DNA of 64,000 nt from Enterococcus casseliflavus NBRC 100478 (GCF_001544095.1 NZ_BCPT01000002.1:124001-188000), one strand, 5' to 3'; counted from the first letter of the stretch, positions 8,780 through 21,029 are shown. Notes: generated from the sequence alone by a model not told the origin. A program made the numbers and translations.

Positions 8780-9331
8780 ATGCTAGAAATCAAACGGATC
8801 GATCAAAAACATCAAGCTGATATCCGCTTGAAAAACGAACCCTTCTCCTTATGGGGGAAACTGCTGCCGACTTATAATGAGGGCAACTGGCAGTACACGA
8901 TCTGTAAATTTGCATCCGAAGACATTCAGACGATGTGTTTCCCAGATGAAAATTATTGCTATGACGAAATGAGCCGAAACAGTCTGTTTATCGGTGCTTA
9001 TGATGATGGAAAATGCATCGGCTTAGCGATCGTTCAAGACGCTTTTTTCAAGTATCTGTACCTCTATGACTTAAAGGTCAACACAGACTACCGTAAGCAA
9101 GGAATCGGTCAACTACTGATCCACCAGGCACTGAAAGCGGCCCTTGCCAAAGGTTATCGCGGCATCTACACGCAAGCACAGGACAACAATCCTTCTGCCT
9201 GTCTGTTCTACTTGCGAGCAGGCTTTCGTATCGGAGGTCTGGATACGGAAGTGTACAAAGGAACCAATCAGGAAGGCAAAAGTGACATTTTGTTTTATTT
9301 GGATGCAGCGGAAACGGCAGGCAAAAAATAG
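8780..9331 (+). CDS. GNAT acetyltransferase, streptothricin-acetyltransferase (SatA/Sat4) like
   Basis: A protein of 183 residues with a GNAT fold: acetyl-CoA loop DYRKQGIGQLLIHQAL at about 107-122, and TQAQDNNPSACLFYLRAGF near 143-161. Beyond the common fold it follows the Sat4/SatA plan along its length as I remember that family: an EPF...GKLLPTYNEGNW start, a Y-LYDLKV strand, the QDNN-AC-FY segment and an IGGLDTEVY end. Enzymes of that family acetylate the beta-lysine amine of streptothricin; many chromosomal relatives have no proven resistance role. ATG 8780 is preceded by GAGGTG at 4 bp. An upstream in-frame ATG at 8747 lacks a ribosome site. Confidence 0.75.
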   Translation: MLEIKRIDQKHQADIRLKNEPFSLWGKLLPTYNEGNWQYTICKFASEDIQTMCFPDENYCYDEMSRNSLFIGAYDDGKCIGLAIVQDAFFKYLYLYDLKVNTDYRKQGIGQLLIHQALKAALAKGYRGIYTQAQDNNPSACLFYLRAGFRIGGLDTEVYKGTNQEGKSDILFYLDAAETAGKK

Positions 9332-9406
9332 CTAAAAAAAGAAAAAAATTCCTCCTGCCAGATGGTACACTTAAGGCAACAATGTTTTAGAAGGTGAGGA
9401 AGAAGA

Positions 9407-10333
9407 ATGTACGTAGGATTTGATATTGGCGGAACAAGTATTAAATATGGTGTTTTAGATGAAAGCGGAGTGATCCTTGAAAAATCAGCGATCCCTACTA
9501 GCTATGAGCCAGCCCAGTTTTATCAGGATCTACTCACGATCATCGAAGATGCCCAGAGCCGCCACCCGATTGATGGCATTGGGATCAGCGCCCCCGGGAT
9601 CGTTCAAAAAGACGGCTTTATGTTAACTGCGGGCGCCATCAAATCGTTATATGGCGAAAATTTCAAAGCAGTCTTGGAAGCGCGTACAGGGTTGCCTGTG
9701 GCGGTGGAAAATGATGCCAATGCAGCAGCGATCGCTGAAAAATGGATCGGCAATGCGCAAGAGGCTGCCAACTACTTGTGTCTTGTCCTAGGCACTGGTG
9801 TAGGCGGTGGGATCGTGATCAATAATCAAGTCTACCGAGGTGCTCATGGCATGGCTGGTGAATTTGGCTGGATGGTGATCGATCAGCTGCCAGAAGAAGG
9901 CAATATCGAGGAAAGTTCCATTAATAAAAAAACTGCCGTCGTGGGCGGCTTGATTCGCCTCTACAATTTAGCGGGGGCAGCAGTTCCTGGCTTTGAACCC
10001 ACCCAAGACGCCAAAGAGATTTTTGACCGCGCGCAGCAAGGCGAAGCGTTGGCGCTGAAGCTGACGGACCAATTTCTGACGGATCTGTCTGTAGGGCTGA
10101 TCAATTTGATCAGCTGCTTTGATCCAGAATTGGTATTGATCGGCGGCGGCATCAGTGCCAATCCTTATTTCTGGGAACGCCTGCAGGCTCGCTTGACGAT
10201 CACGGAAACACGGCATGAAGCGATCAATTATTTGCGCGGACAAACCATCGCACCTGTTCGTCCAGCGAAGCTGAAAAACGACGCCGGCTTGATCGGCGCA
10301 GTCTATCAGATCCACCAACAGCTGCACCGTTAA
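9407..10333 (+). CDS. ROK-family sugar kinase (possible beta-glucoside kinase or glucokinase)
   Basis: A protein of 308 residues. It begins with the phosphate loop FDIGGTSIKYG and has the sugar/ATP motifs ENDANAAA (about 103-110) and LGTGVGGGI (about 126-134). The HGMAGEFG segment is present, but the usual ROK zinc-site cysteines that follow are missing (the region reads EEGNIEESS). That loss is known in some streptococcal and listerial beta-glucoside-kinase-like ROK proteins. ATG 9407 follows GGTGAGGAAG. It is cotranscribed with an RpiR regulator 57 bp downstream, and PTS permease and GH1 genes come next, so it probably phosphorylates glucose or a glucoside released in that pathway. Confidence 0.8.
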   Translation: MYVGFDIGGTSIKYGVLDESGVILEKSAIPTSYEPAQFYQDLLTIIEDAQSRHPIDGIGISAPGIVQKDGFMLTAGAIKSLYGENFKAVLEARTGLPVAVENDANAAAIAEKWIGNAQEAANYLCLVLGTGVGGGIVINNQVYRGAHGMAGEFGWMVIDQLPEEGNIEESSINKKTAVVGGLIRLYNLAGAAVPGFEPTQDAKEIFDRAQQGEALALKLTDQFLTDLSVGLINLISCFDPELVLIGGGISANPYFWERLQARLTITETRHEAINYLRGQTIAPVRPAKLKNDAGLIGAVYQIHQQLHR

Positions 10334-10390
10334 AAGTTCGGATATGCTATACTGGTGTAAATTGATTATCTAGGACAGCGAGGAACCAGC

Positions 10391-11149
10391 ATGGCGCTTT
10401 TTGAACAATTAAACTTGAACAAGCTCTCTGCGGTAGAACAAGAAATCTACCGTTTTATCGTCAATCACTTAGAAAAGATCCCGTATATGCGTGTGCGCGA
10501 CATTGCCGATGATGCTCATGTCTCTTCGACTTCGGTCTTTCGTTTTATTCAAAAAGTCGGCTTTCAGTCGTTTCCAGAATTTCGCTTCTATATCAAAAAT
10601 CATTTAGAAAAAGCCCATTTTGACGCACATCCTGAACACTTAGGTTTAGAAGCGCGCATCAAAGGCTTGAATATGCAGATCTTCCACCCTGATGCGGAAT
10701 ACCAAATACGAAAACTCGCCGAAGCGATGCGGGATGCCGATTTGATCTTATTTATGGGGATGGGGGCATCCGGTGCGATCGCGCAATACGTTGCCCGCAA
10801 GTTGGCCAGTCTCGGTTACTTTAGCATCAGCATTGATGAACTGACCTACCCGATCAAAAGCTTTTTGCGAAAAGATCAAAAGAATGTTTTGGTTTTTTTG
10901 AGTGTCTCTGGTGAAACCAAAGAACTGATCGAAGTCATTACCGGTTTAGACAATCAGGCGATCGTGCAGAAGTACTGCATTACCCCAAATCGGGAAAGTA
11001 CGTTGGCACGCCTGTGCGATTATTCGATCGAGTATGCGATCAAAGAGGAACGCAAAGACATCTTTCTTGATTTGACTAGTCAACTGCCTTCAGTAGCGAT
11101 TTTAGAAACGCTGATCGGCTATTTGCAAGATTATCGTGCCCATTCTTGA
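10391..11149 (+). CDS. RpiR/MurR-family transcriptional regulator with SIS domain
   Basis: A protein of 252 residues. Residues 1-77 are the N-terminal HTH domain (RVRDIADDAHVSSTSVFRFIQKVGF, cited in part), and residues about 100-235 are a SIS sugar-phosphate binding domain starting at ILFMGMGASGAIAQYVARK. Regulators of this kind bind phosphosugars, so it likely senses an intermediate of beta-glucoside breakdown. ATG 10391 follows AGGA. It forms a unit with the ROK kinase and ends in a strong terminator. The EIIC and GH1 genes have a separate promoter with a palindrome that is a plausible target. Confidence 0.85.
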   Translation: MALFEQLNLNKLSAVEQEIYRFIVNHLEKIPYMRVRDIADDAHVSSTSVFRFIQKVGFQSFPEFRFYIKNHLEKAHFDAHPEHLGLEARIKGLNMQIFHPDAEYQIRKLAEAMRDADLILFMGMGASGAIAQYVARKLASLGYFSISIDELTYPIKSFLRKDQKNVLVFLSVSGETKELIEVITGLDNQAIVQKYCITPNRESTLARLCDYSIEYAIKEERKDIFLDLTSQLPSVAILETLIGYLQDYRAHS

Positions 11150-11178
11150 TGGTTCAGTTTACTGAACCATCTTTTTTT
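11148..11178 (+). terminator. Rho-independent terminator after the RpiR gene
   Basis: GATGGTTCAGT pairs perfectly with ACTGAACCATC around a two-base loop, then seven T. The stem begins inside the stop codon of the gene. Confidence 0.9.
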
Positions 11179-11228
11179 GTAACACTGTGTTCCAGCTGCG
11201 GAATTTTTTTCATTTCTTGAGAGATATG

Positions 11229-11276
11229 TACGGAATCCGTATCCGCTTACTTTTAGACGTTTTCATTCGCTATAAT
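11229..11276 (+). promoter_or_regulatory. Promoter with palindromic operator and cre-like site (EIIC-GH1 operon)
   Basis: TATAAT at 11271-11276 is a perfect -10; the -35 (TTACTT, 11247-11252, 18 bp spacing) is poor, which suggests an activated or tightly controlled promoter. Just upstream lies the palindrome TACGGA-A-TCCGTA (11229-11241), a candidate site for the adjacent RpiR protein. Between the two boxes, on the minus strand, TGAAAACGTCTAAA (11252-11265) matches the CcpA cre consensus at about 12 of 14 positions. Confidence 0.55.
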
Positions 11277-11308
11277 GATGGCATCAATTAATGAAAGGTG
11301 TTATTATT

Positions 11309-14091
<2,783 letters not shown>

Positions 14092-14115
14092 TTACTGCTT
14101 CCATGACTAACGTAC

Positions 14116-14184
14116 AAAAACCGCCCCTCGTTGCGCCATACTCCTTTTCACATTAGGAGCCCGGCAACGAGGGGGCGGTTTTCT
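14116..14184 (+). terminator. Two-tier rho-independent terminator
   Basis: An outer stem, CCGCCCCTCGTTGC against GCAACGAGGGGGCGG with one extra G, encloses a second small stem CTCCT / AGGAG. A-rich and T-rich flanks on both sides make it potentially bidirectional. Confidence 0.85.
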
Positions 14185-14297
14185 TATTAAAGAGGGGCGC
14201 CATTGCGAGGATGGCTTTTCTTATCATCACTAAACACTACCTCAATGCTGTGGTACACTATAGCTATTCATTTAATTTCACTTTAAGGAGGAGCTGC

Positions 14298-14855
14298 ATG
14301 AAGCCGATATTTCGTTCGATCCAATCTCAAGATGATGCGCCCTTAGCCGCTATCATTCGCAAAAGCTTGACCGACCACCAGTTGGCGGTTCCAGGGACTG
14401 CCTATTTTGATCCCGAGTTAGACCATTTAAGTGAATTTTATGCAGCAGATCCTGCTAGCCGCCATTATTTTGTCGTCACTAATGAATCGGGTACCCTTTT
14501 AGGCGGCGGTGGTCTTGCCGCTTATGATTCAGAAGGGAAAATAGCCGAGCTGCAAAAATTTTATCTCAGTGATGCTGCCAAAGGGCAGCGCCTCAGCTAT
14601 CCCTTGCTGGCGAAGATCGAGGCCAAAGCTGTTGAACTAGGTTATCGGCAACTCTATTTAGAATCCCATCATTCTCTAGAAGCAGCCTTGCATGTCTATC
14701 AAAAAGCCGGCTATCGCGCATTGTGCCAGCCACTATTGGCAGCACAGCATACCACGATGGATCGCTTTTATGTGAAAACATTAGAGCCGCAGCAACCAAA
14801 TCAATGCAACAGCACCCACGGTTTGGACGGCGCCAACGGAAAGACCATAGAATAA
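14298..14855 (+). CDS. GNAT-family N-acetyltransferase
   Basis: A protein of 185 residues with the GNAT pattern: a [20 protein letters not shown] core strand pair (about 72-91), then [18 protein letters not shown] as the acetyl-CoA loop and helix, [21 protein letters not shown], and an MDRFYVKTL end typical of a closing beta strand. The substrate is unknown. ATG 14298 follows AAGGAGGAG at 6 bp. The last 25 codons look unrelated to the family and run 75 bp antisense into the end of the convergent yeiH-like gene. The original stop may have been lost, or the overlap may be natural. Confidence 0.75.
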   Translation: MKPIFRSIQSQDDAPLAAIIRKSLTDHQLAVPGTAYFDPELDHLSEFYAADPASRHYFVVTNESGTLLGGGGLAAYDSEGKIAELQKFYLSDAAKGQRLSYPLLAKIEAKAVELGYRQLYLESHHSLEAALHVYQKAGYRALCQPLLAAQHTTMDRFYVKTLEPQQPNQCNSTHGLDGANGKTIE

Positions 14856-15779
14856 AAAGCGCGGGCCTTCTTTTAAAAACTTGCGGAAATCCAGGCGCAA
14901 ACCGATGGCTGCCAACGCCGTCGTTTCAAACCACGTACTGATAAAATGAGCGCCCTCATTCAACCAGCTAGGCAGCGGCAAGAAGCTGTTCAAGATACAG
15001 ATGGTCAAGAAGCCCAACACATACCAAGGGATCGGCAGCCGCAGCTTGCCTTTGGCTTTGGTTTTGGTGGGGGTCTTTGTCGTCATTCGTTCAAAAACAA
15101 TGACGACGACTGCCAACATGATGATGCGCGCGATTTTAAAGAGCATCGCGTATTTGACGGTGTCGGCATCAATCAAACTAGCCCCCGCCACGACTTGTCC
15201 GACGGATTGCAGCGTGCCACCAAGTAAGGCGCTTTTTTGCAACAGATCATCGCCGTATAAGGCCAAGCCTAAAAACGGCAGCGTCAGCATCATCACTGTT
15301 CCTAAAAGATTGACCAAGGTGATGATCTGCCCTTTTTCTTCATCATCGGCATCAATGGCCGGTGCGATCGCCGCAATCGCAGAGGATCCGCAGACAGCAT
15401 TGCCGCCTGCCATCATCAGGCTCATCTTTTGATTAAAGCCCATTTTTTTCCCTATCAAATAAGCAGCGGTAATGACCAAGCTCATCATCAGCAATATAAA
15501 GAGAAAGCCCCGAAGGCCCATTTCACTGATGGTCTGGAAAGTGACGGTAAAGCCCAGCAAAACCACCGAATATTCCAAGAGCCGACTTTCCGCAACCTTC
15601 GTTCCGACTTGATAGCGTTCTTGCTTGAACAGTGTATTTCCTAAAATGATTCCTAATAAAATAGCAAGGGTTGCTCCCCCTAATTTTGGCACAGCCAAAG
15701 CCATGATTCGGGCGATGACGGCTACCGAAAAGGATAGGAACAAACCGGGAAGTATCAAAGCTGTTTGTCGTTGCTTCAT
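14781..15779 (-). CDS. YeiH-family (UPF0324) membrane protein
   Basis: A protein of 332 residues with about ten membrane helices. It carries YeiH/UPF0324 hallmarks: [17 protein letters not shown] near the start, a [18 protein letters not shown] central motif, QVVAGASL, and [15 protein letters not shown] towards the end. The family is annotated as putative sulfate exporters; this is a loose assignment. I placed the start at ATG 15779, eight bases after AAAGGA; ATG 15788 overlaps that site. A LysR-type gene is divergent, as in the yeiE-yeiH pair of enterobacteria, suggesting control by that protein. The 3' end overlaps the acetyltransferase gene. Confidence 0.85.
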   Translation of the reverse strand: MKQRQTALILPGLFLSFSVAVIARIMALAVPKLGGATLAILLGIILGNTLFKQERYQVGTKVAESRLLEYSVVLLGFTVTFQTISEMGLRGFLFILLMMSLVITAAYLIGKKMGFNQKMSLMMAGGNAVCGSSAIAAIAPAIDADDEEKGQIITLVNLLGTVMMLTLPFLGLALYGDDLLQKSALLGGTLQSVGQVVAGASLIDADTVKYAMLFKIARIIMLAVVVIVFERMTTKTPTKTKAKGKLRLPIPWYVLGFLTICILNSFLPLPSWLNEGAHFISTWFETTALAAIGLRLDFRKFLKEGPRFLFYGLSVGAVQTVGAVALIWLLRL

Positions 15780-15842
15780 TGCTTTCATCCTTTCATATAA
15801 CATCCATTATACACAGATTGACCGATCAGTAGGATTTATTGG

Positions 15843-15848
15843 TATAAT
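15843..15848 (+). promoter_or_regulatory. Probable -10 box of the LysR gene
   Basis: A TATAAT lies about 35 bp before the ATG. TTGACC at 15818-15823 could be the -35, but the spacer would be 19 bp. The same interval holds a minus-strand TATAAT (complement of 15806-15811) for the yeiH-like gene, so the two promoters sit back to back. Confidence 0.5.
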
Positions 15849-15883
15849 AGTTATGATTGAATTTTCTAATGGAAGGGATTGCA

Positions 15884-16720
15884 ATGTTAAAATTACTGGA
15901 GACCTTCAAGATGGTCTATGAAACGAAAAATTTTTCGAAAGCTGCCGAATTGCTGTTTATTTCGCAGCCCACGGTTTCTGCTCAGATCAAGCAGTTGGAA
16001 CAAGACCTGGATACACCGCTTTTTTTACGCAATGGTCGCAAAAACGTGATCGCCACGCCCCAAGCAGAGTACCTTTACGAAAAGGCACTGAATTTATTGG
16101 ATGAGTGGTCGACGATCGCCAGCGAGATCCATACCAACACGCAGCATCAAAGCCACTGTGCCCTAGGCATCTCTCATACCTATGCGATGGCCTTGATGCC
16201 TGACTTGATGATTGCTTTATACAACGCCTTTCCCACGGTGCGTTTTCGGGTATCGATGATGAACTCCGCTGAAGTCTTAACAGCGCTTGAGCAACATCAA
16301 CTAGATTTAGGGATCATTGAAAAACCCTTATCTGCACCAAGTATTTTGCGTTTCCCTATTTTGAAAGATCAGCTCGTCTTAGCTGGTGATCCCCAAGTCG
16401 GTCCTTGGCTCGTCCGAGAAGCGAGTTCTGGTGTCTACTATTACACTAAGCGCTATCTAGAGGAACAAAATATTCAAGGACCGATCATTGAGATCGCCAG
16501 CAATGAATTGATCGTCGCTTTACTGAAACAAGGCTTCGGCTGTTCGATCCTTTCCAAGCGAGCCGCCCACGGCATTGGCTATCAACTGCTGGATAAAAAT
16601 TTTGAGCGGCAATTTTACATCATCCAGCGCAAAGCCGTCACAGAACCAGCCATCGAGGGATTGCGGACCTTCATTCAGGAGTGGTCGCAAGAGGATTCCT
16701 CACAAGCAGAAAGCAAATAA
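15884..16720 (+). CDS. LysR-family transcriptional regulator
   Basis: A protein of 278 residues. Residues 1-60 form the winged HTH (MLKLLETFKMVYETKNFSKA with LFISQPTVSAQIKQLEQDL), and the rest is the substrate-binding domain. It has the CysB/YeiE-like pattern HTYAMALMPDLMIALYNAFP, and NELIVALLKQGFGCSILSK near the C-terminus. It is divergent from the yeiH-like gene with a gap of about 100 bp, the arrangement expected if it controls that exporter. ATG 15884 follows AAGGGA. Only a weak hairpin (GAAACCAC / GTGGGATTTC near 16742-16774) follows as a possible terminator. Confidence 0.85.
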   Translation: MLKLLETFKMVYETKNFSKAAELLFISQPTVSAQIKQLEQDLDTPLFLRNGRKNVIATPQAEYLYEKALNLLDEWSTIASEIHTNTQHQSHCALGISHTYAMALMPDLMIALYNAFPTVRFRVSMMNSAEVLTALEQHQLDLGIIEKPLSAPSILRFPILKDQLVLAGDPQVGPWLVREASSGVYYYTKRYLEEQNIQGPIIEIASNELIVALLKQGFGCSILSKRAAHGIGYQLLDKNFERQFYIIQRKAVTEPAIEGLRTFIQEWSQEDSSQAESK

Positions 16721-16812
16721 ATTCACTTGTTTTTAAGGGAGGAAACCACCGCCTCGTGGGATTTCTTAACCTTTTCTTACGATTACGCTTCCTCGCTGCC
16801 GATCTGGCCCGT

Positions 16813-16844
16813 TTGATTGTTTCTTAAGAAATTTGTGCTAAAAT
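16813..16844 (+). promoter_or_regulatory. Probable uvrC promoter
   Basis: TGCTAAAAT (16836-16844) is an extended -10. TTGATT (16813-16818) lies 20 bp upstream, too far for an ideal pair, so the extended -10 probably dominates. The palindrome TTTCTTAAGAAA lies between them. The leader to the uvrC start is about 100 nt. Confidence 0.5.
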
Positions 16845-16951
16845 GAAGAGTACTGGCTATGGGCTCTAATGTTCCCCTTTTCGGTGGATCTTAGACCGCC
16901 CTTTGACTACCTTTACAGTTCGTGAGCAAACCAGTAAGAAAGGATCTTGAA

Positions 16952-18742
16952 ATGAACGAACAAATCAAGAACAAATTAGCGCTGCTTCCTGACCAACCCG
17001 GTTGTTATTTAATGAAAGATAAAAATAACAAAATTATCTATGTTGGGAAAGCCAAAATTTTAAAAAATCGTGTCCGTTCGTACTTTACCGGCAGTCACGA
17101 TACGAAAACCGAACGGCTCGTTCAAGAAATCAATGATTTTGAGTACGTCGTTACCGAATCAAATACGGAAGCCTTATTGCTGGAAATCAATTTGATTCAA
17201 AAAAACAAACCGAAATACAATATCATGCTAAAGGACGACAAGTCGTATCCTTTTATTAAAGTGACCAAAGAGCGCTATCCGCGTCTGATCATCACTCGTA
17301 AAGTTTTAAAAGACGGGGCTTTATATTTTGGCCCTTATCCTGATGCACGAGCAGCCAACGAAACCAAACGGGTGCTGGATCGCCTCTTTCCATTGCGAAA
17401 ATGCGGTCCTTCTCAAAAGCGGCCTTGTCTTTATTATCATTTGGGTCAATGCGTCTGTCCTTATGTCAACAATGTAGATCCCAAGGATTATCAGAAGATC
17501 GTTGATCAAGTCAAACACTTTTTCCACGGCGGTCACGTCGATATTTTGAAAGACCTGAAAGAGAAGATGGGCGAAGCCATTGAAACGTTAGAGTTTGAAC
17601 GAGCGGCTGAGCTGCGGGATCAGATCCAAGCGATCGATACCGTCATGACGCGACAAAAAATGACCCTGACCGACCTGATGGACCGTGATGTCTTTGGCTA
17701 CAGTGTCGACAAAGGCTGGATGTGTGTCCAAGTCTTCTTTATCCGTCAAGGAAAGCTGATCGAACGAGAAGTCTCTTTGTTTCCTTTCTACAATGAAGCG
17801 GATGAAGATTTCTTGACCTTCGTCGGCCAGTTTTACCAAAAGAATGAACACTTCATTCCCAAAGAAGTCTTTGTTCCGCAAAATGTCGATGCTGCCCCAT
17901 TAGAAGCGCTGTTGGAAACCAAAGTCCTGCAGCCCCAACGAGGCGACAAAAAGAAATTGGTCGATTTGGCCAATAAAAATGCCCGCATTGCCTTGGCCCA
18001 AAAATTTGCGTTGATCGAGCGTACTGAAGAACGGACGATCGGTGCTGTGGATCGTCTAGGCGATGCCATGGGGATCGCGACACCTTATCGGATCGAAGCC
18101 TTCGATAACTCCCACATCATGGGGACCGATCCCGTTTCTGCAATGGTGGTTTTTGTCGACGGGAAGCCGTTTAAAGATGATTATCGGAAATATAAGATTC
18201 GTACTGCACAAGGCGGCGACGATTATGGTTCTATGCAAGAAGTCATCTATCGCCGATACTCTCGTGTCCTAAAAGAAAACCTGCCTTTTCCTGATCTGAT
18301 CATCATCGATGGTGGGAAAGCCCAAGTCGGTGCTGCCCAAGAAGTGCTGCATAACCAGCTAGGTTTAGATATTCCGGTTGCAGGTTTAGTGAAGAACAAC
18401 AAACACAAAACCAGCGAGTTGATTTTCGGGGAATTTTTAGATCCGATCCAACTGGAACGCAATTCTGTCGAATTCTTTTTGCTGCAACGGATCCAAGATG
18501 AGGTCCATCGTTTTGCGATCACCTTCCATCGCCAACTGCGCAGTAAAAACAGCTTTTCTTCCAAACTGGATGAAATTCCTGGCTTAGGACCAAAACGCAA
18601 GCAACAGCTGATGAAAACCTTCAAGTCGTTAAAAAACATCCAAGCAGCTTCCGTGGAAGAGATCCAGCAAGCTGGCATCCCCAAAGCCGTTGCGGAAACT
18701 ATTTTAGCCAAACTAGGTGATCAAAACCAACCCACTTCTTAA
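16952..18742 (+). CDS. uvrC: UvrC, excinuclease ABC subunit C
   Basis: A protein of 596 residues, normal for UvrC. Domains in order: GIY-YIG nuclease (about 13-90, [17 protein letters not shown]), a cysteine-rich zone ([21 protein letters not shown]), the UVR motif that contacts UvrB (about 200-235), an RNase H-like endonuclease domain (about 375-540, with [18 protein letters not shown] and [11 protein letters not shown]), and a C-terminal helix-hairpin-helix ([12 protein letters not shown]). It makes both incisions in nucleotide excision repair. ATG 16952 follows AAAGGATCTTGAA; a GTG 30 bp upstream lacks a ribosome site. It is a single-gene unit with its own promoter and terminator. Confidence 0.97.
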   Translation: MNEQIKNKLALLPDQPGCYLMKDKNNKIIYVGKAKILKNRVRSYFTGSHDTKTERLVQEINDFEYVVTESNTEALLLEINLIQKNKPKYNIMLKDDKSYPFIKVTKERYPRLIITRKVLKDGALYFGPYPDARAANETKRVLDRLFPLRKCGPSQKRPCLYYHLGQCVCPYVNNVDPKDYQKIVDQVKHFFHGGHVDILKDLKEKMGEAIETLEFERAAELRDQIQAIDTVMTRQKMTLTDLMDRDVFGYSVDKGWMCVQVFFIRQGKLIEREVSLFPFYNEADEDFLTFVGQFYQKNEHFIPKEVFVPQNVDAAPLEALLETKVLQPQRGDKKKLVDLANKNARIALAQKFALIERTEERTIGAVDRLGDAMGIATPYRIEAFDNSHIMGTDPVSAMVVFVDGKPFKDDYRKYKIRTAQGGDDYGSMQEVIYRRYSRVLKENLPFPDLIIIDGGKAQVGAAQEVLHNQLGLDIPVAGLVKNNKHKTSELIFGEFLDPIQLERNSVEFFLLQRIQDEVHRFAITFHRQLRSKNSFSSKLDEIPGLGPKRKQQLMKTFKSLKNIQAASVEEIQQAGIPKAVAETILAKLGDQNQPTS

Positions 18743-18752
18743 GTCAAAACAA

Positions 18753-18792
18753 AAACGCTCCATAGCCAACAGTAGCTATGAAGCGTTTTTTC
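18753..18792 (+). terminator. Rho-independent terminator, probably bidirectional
   Basis: AAAACGCTCCATAGC faces GCTATGAAGCGTTTT with one mismatch across an 8-nt loop, followed by T. It lies between the convergent uvrC and GntR genes. Confidence 0.8.
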
Positions 18793-18816
18793 GTTGAAGA
18801 AGCATTTTGTAAGCCG

Positions 18817-19557
18817 TTACTTTTTGCGGTGCTGTAACAGGTCAGGCTTCATGTCTAACATGGAATAGCCACGAACATCATACCGATTGCGGCTGCAGGA
18901 ATAGTCCACTGGACGTCCCGATTCTAAATAGATGATCTGTTCTAATTCCAATACTGGGTCATCTGCTTGGCACGCTAAATAGGTTTGATCGTATTCATCG
19001 CTTTTGGCAGCCTGAAAGGTCCGATAAGCACCAGCAAATTTGTAGCCTAAATCTTGCAGTAGATAGTCATAGACGGATTCTTCCAAGATTTCTTTCGTCA
19101 AACCGCTGACTAGATCCAACGGCATATAGGAATGCTCGAGTATGTATGGATTGCCTTCTAAGATCCGCAAACGGATCACATGATAGATTGGTTGTTCGGC
19201 AGTGATCTGAAGCATCTCTTGAATTCTTGTTGTAGGAAAACAGACTTCAAAGGTGATGACTTGGCTAGTCAATGTCCGTTTTTCTTGTTTCATCTGATAG
19301 CTCAGGCCTTTGTATTCTGTCACCAATGAGGTATCTTTGCCCCAAAAGGAATGATTCAAAACTTTGGTCCCTAAGCCGCGCTTTGTCAGCAGCAAGCCTT
19401 CCATAATCAGGATATTCACCGCATTTTTAATCGTCATTCGGCTGACGCCAAACTCTTCTACTAACTCTGTTTGATAAGGTAAAAGACTGTCTTTCGGATA
19501 AGTTCCGTCCTTGATTCTTTTACGCAGAACATCTGCGATCTCCATATATTTGGGCAT
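18817..19557 (-). CDS. GntR/HutC-family regulator with UTRA domain
   Basis: A protein of 246 residues. The N-terminal winged HTH (about 1-70) includes ELVEEFGVSRMTIKNAVNIL, and the C-terminal UTRA ligand domain (about 95-240) includes LRILEGNPYILEHSYMPLDLV and DDPVLELEQIIYLESG. Ligands of such proteins are often phosphosugars. It lies 191 bp after an EIIC gene on the same strand and is a close paralogue of the second GntR gene at 24204. Both are next to a Lac-family EIIC, so each probably controls beta-glucoside uptake. ATG 19557 follows GGAGGTGGC. Confidence 0.87.
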   Translation of the reverse strand: MPKYMEIADVLRKRIKDGTYPKDSLLPYQTELVEEFGVSRMTIKNAVNILIMEGLLLTKRGLGTKVLNHSFWGKDTSLVTEYKGLSYQMKQEKRTLTSQVITFEVCFPTTRIQEMLQITAEQPIYHVIRLRILEGNPYILEHSYMPLDLVSGLTKEILEESVYDYLLQDLGYKFAGAYRTFQAAKSDEYDQTYLACQADDPVLELEQIIYLESGRPVDYSCSRNRYDVRGYSMLDMKPDLLQHRKK

Positions 19558-19748
19558 TTTGCCACCTCCAAAACGTGTGTTGTATTGTATTGATTGAAAA
19601 ACGAGAAAAGAACCGGCCAAACGAAAAGAGTGTCATCACACCACTGCACCTTCCAATGAAGCAATGTGATAAGGGGTATTGCACTCTGATCGCGGCCGGA
19701 TAAGGTCTATTACGTTTGGCGCTTGTTTCTAATCGACTCGATCAGACA

Positions 19749-21029
19749 TTACGCATTTTTTAAACGGCGTGTTTCTTGAATTTGCGCCATTTTCACGAAC
19801 GGCAAGTAGATAACGATCGACAAGATCAAGTTAACAGCTGCCAAGATTCCGCCAGCAATACTTTGTGTCGACAAAATACCGCCGATGATTGGTGGCGTCG
19901 TCCATGGTGCGATGACGGTACTTGCAGGAACTAAGCCAGTTGCGGTTGCAAAATAAGCAGTCGTTACTAAAACAAGTGGGGTCAACACATATGGGATGAA
20001 CAAGATTGGGTTCAAGACAACTGGCAACCCAAACATCACTGGTTCATTGATCATAAACACACCTGGTGCAACGGATAGTTTTGCGACAGTCATATATGCT
20101 TTATGATGACGAGCAACTAAAAAGATCGCAATCAAAAGACCTAGTGTCGCACCTGTTCCGCCGATGTTCACGAAAGAATCAAAGAATGGTTTGTTCACGA
20201 TATAAGGCAAATCTGTTCCTGCTTCTAATGCTCGTGCGTTTGCTTCGATCGCAGGCACATTGATCGTTTGCATGAACGGGTCGATGATGTTGGCACCATG
20301 TAAACCAAAGAACCATAAGAATGCAGAGATAAAACCTAATAGCAAAGCAGCTGGGTAAGAGTTTGCCAAGCCCATGAATGGTTGTTGCACCAATTCATAG
20401 AAGGACAATACGATACTTGTCACACCAAATGCTTGGAAAATTGCTGTAAACAAAGCAAAGATCGATACGGTGATCATTGCTGGGAATAATGCAGCAAATG
20501 AACGTGAAACTGCTGGTGGTACTCCATCAGGCATGTTGATGACTAAGCGTGGGTTGCCAGCTAGACGACGGAAGATCTCAGTAGAAATGATCGATACGAT
20601 TAATGCTAAAAATAATCCTTGAGAACCAAGTCCGGCAGCTGTTAACAAACCATCTGGGCCTGTCGCCATTGCACCTAATGCGAAGAAACTTGCAACTGAG
20701 ATCGCCCCAGCACCTAATGCGTCTTGATTGTAGCTTTTAGCTAAATTATACGCTACTGTGAAAGCGATTAACAGACCAAGTATTGAAAAAGTACCTGCTG
20801 ACAAGTTGTTCCCAAAGGCTTGCCATGTTCCTTCACCAAAAATGCCATTCATAAAATCAATATAGGCAGGAATTGGCAAGTTGTTGATCAATACCCCAAA
20901 AGAGCCTAAGATCATCAACGGCATCGTTACGATAAATCCGTCACGAATGGCCACTAGATGTCTTTGAGAGCCTATTTTAGAAGCGATCGGAATAAAGTGC
21001 TTCTCCATAAATCCAATAAATTTATCCAT
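19749..21029 (-). CDS. PTS EIIC permease, lactose/cellobiose family
   Basis: A protein of 426 residues with about ten membrane helices. Family motifs: HFIPIASKIGSQRHLVAIRDG, MPDGVPPAVSRSFAALFPA, FFGLHGANIIDP and NEPVMFGLPVVLNPILFIPY. It moves a beta-glucoside while the cytoplasmic EIIB domain phosphorylates it. No EIIA or EIIB is encoded here. ATG 21029 follows AAGGAG at 8 bp. Its own promoter lies about 55-80 bp upstream, after the terminator of the GH1 gene, so it is transcribed apart from that gene although both lie on the same strand. Confidence 0.9.
   Translation of the reverse strand: MDKFIGFMEKHFIPIASKIGSQRHLVAIRDGFIVTMPLMILGSFGVLINNLPIPAYIDFMNGIFGEGTWQAFGNNLSAGTFSILGLLIAFTVAYNLAKSYNQDALGAGAISVASFFALGAMATGPDGLLTAAGLGSQGLFLALIVSIISTEIFRRLAGNPRLVINMPDGVPPAVSRSFAALFPAMITVSIFALFTAIFQAFGVTSIVLSFYELVQQPFMGLANSYPAALLLGFISAFLWFFGLHGANIIDPFMQTINVPAIEANARALEAGTDLPYIVNKPFFDSFVNIGGTGATLGLLIAIFLVARHHKAYMTVAKLSVAPGVFMINEPVMFGLPVVLNPILFIPYVLTPLVLVTTAYFATATGLVPASTVIAPWTTPPIIGGILSTQSIAGGILAAVNLILSIVIYLPFVKMAQIQETRRLKNA

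Noticed and set aside
9144-9335. Small plus-strand frame overlapping the end of the SatA-like gene
   Set aside because: Out-of-frame shadow with no ribosome site.
16922-16951. GTG-initiated N-terminal extension of UvrC
   Set aside because: No ribosome site; the family start is at the internal Met with AAAGGA upstream.
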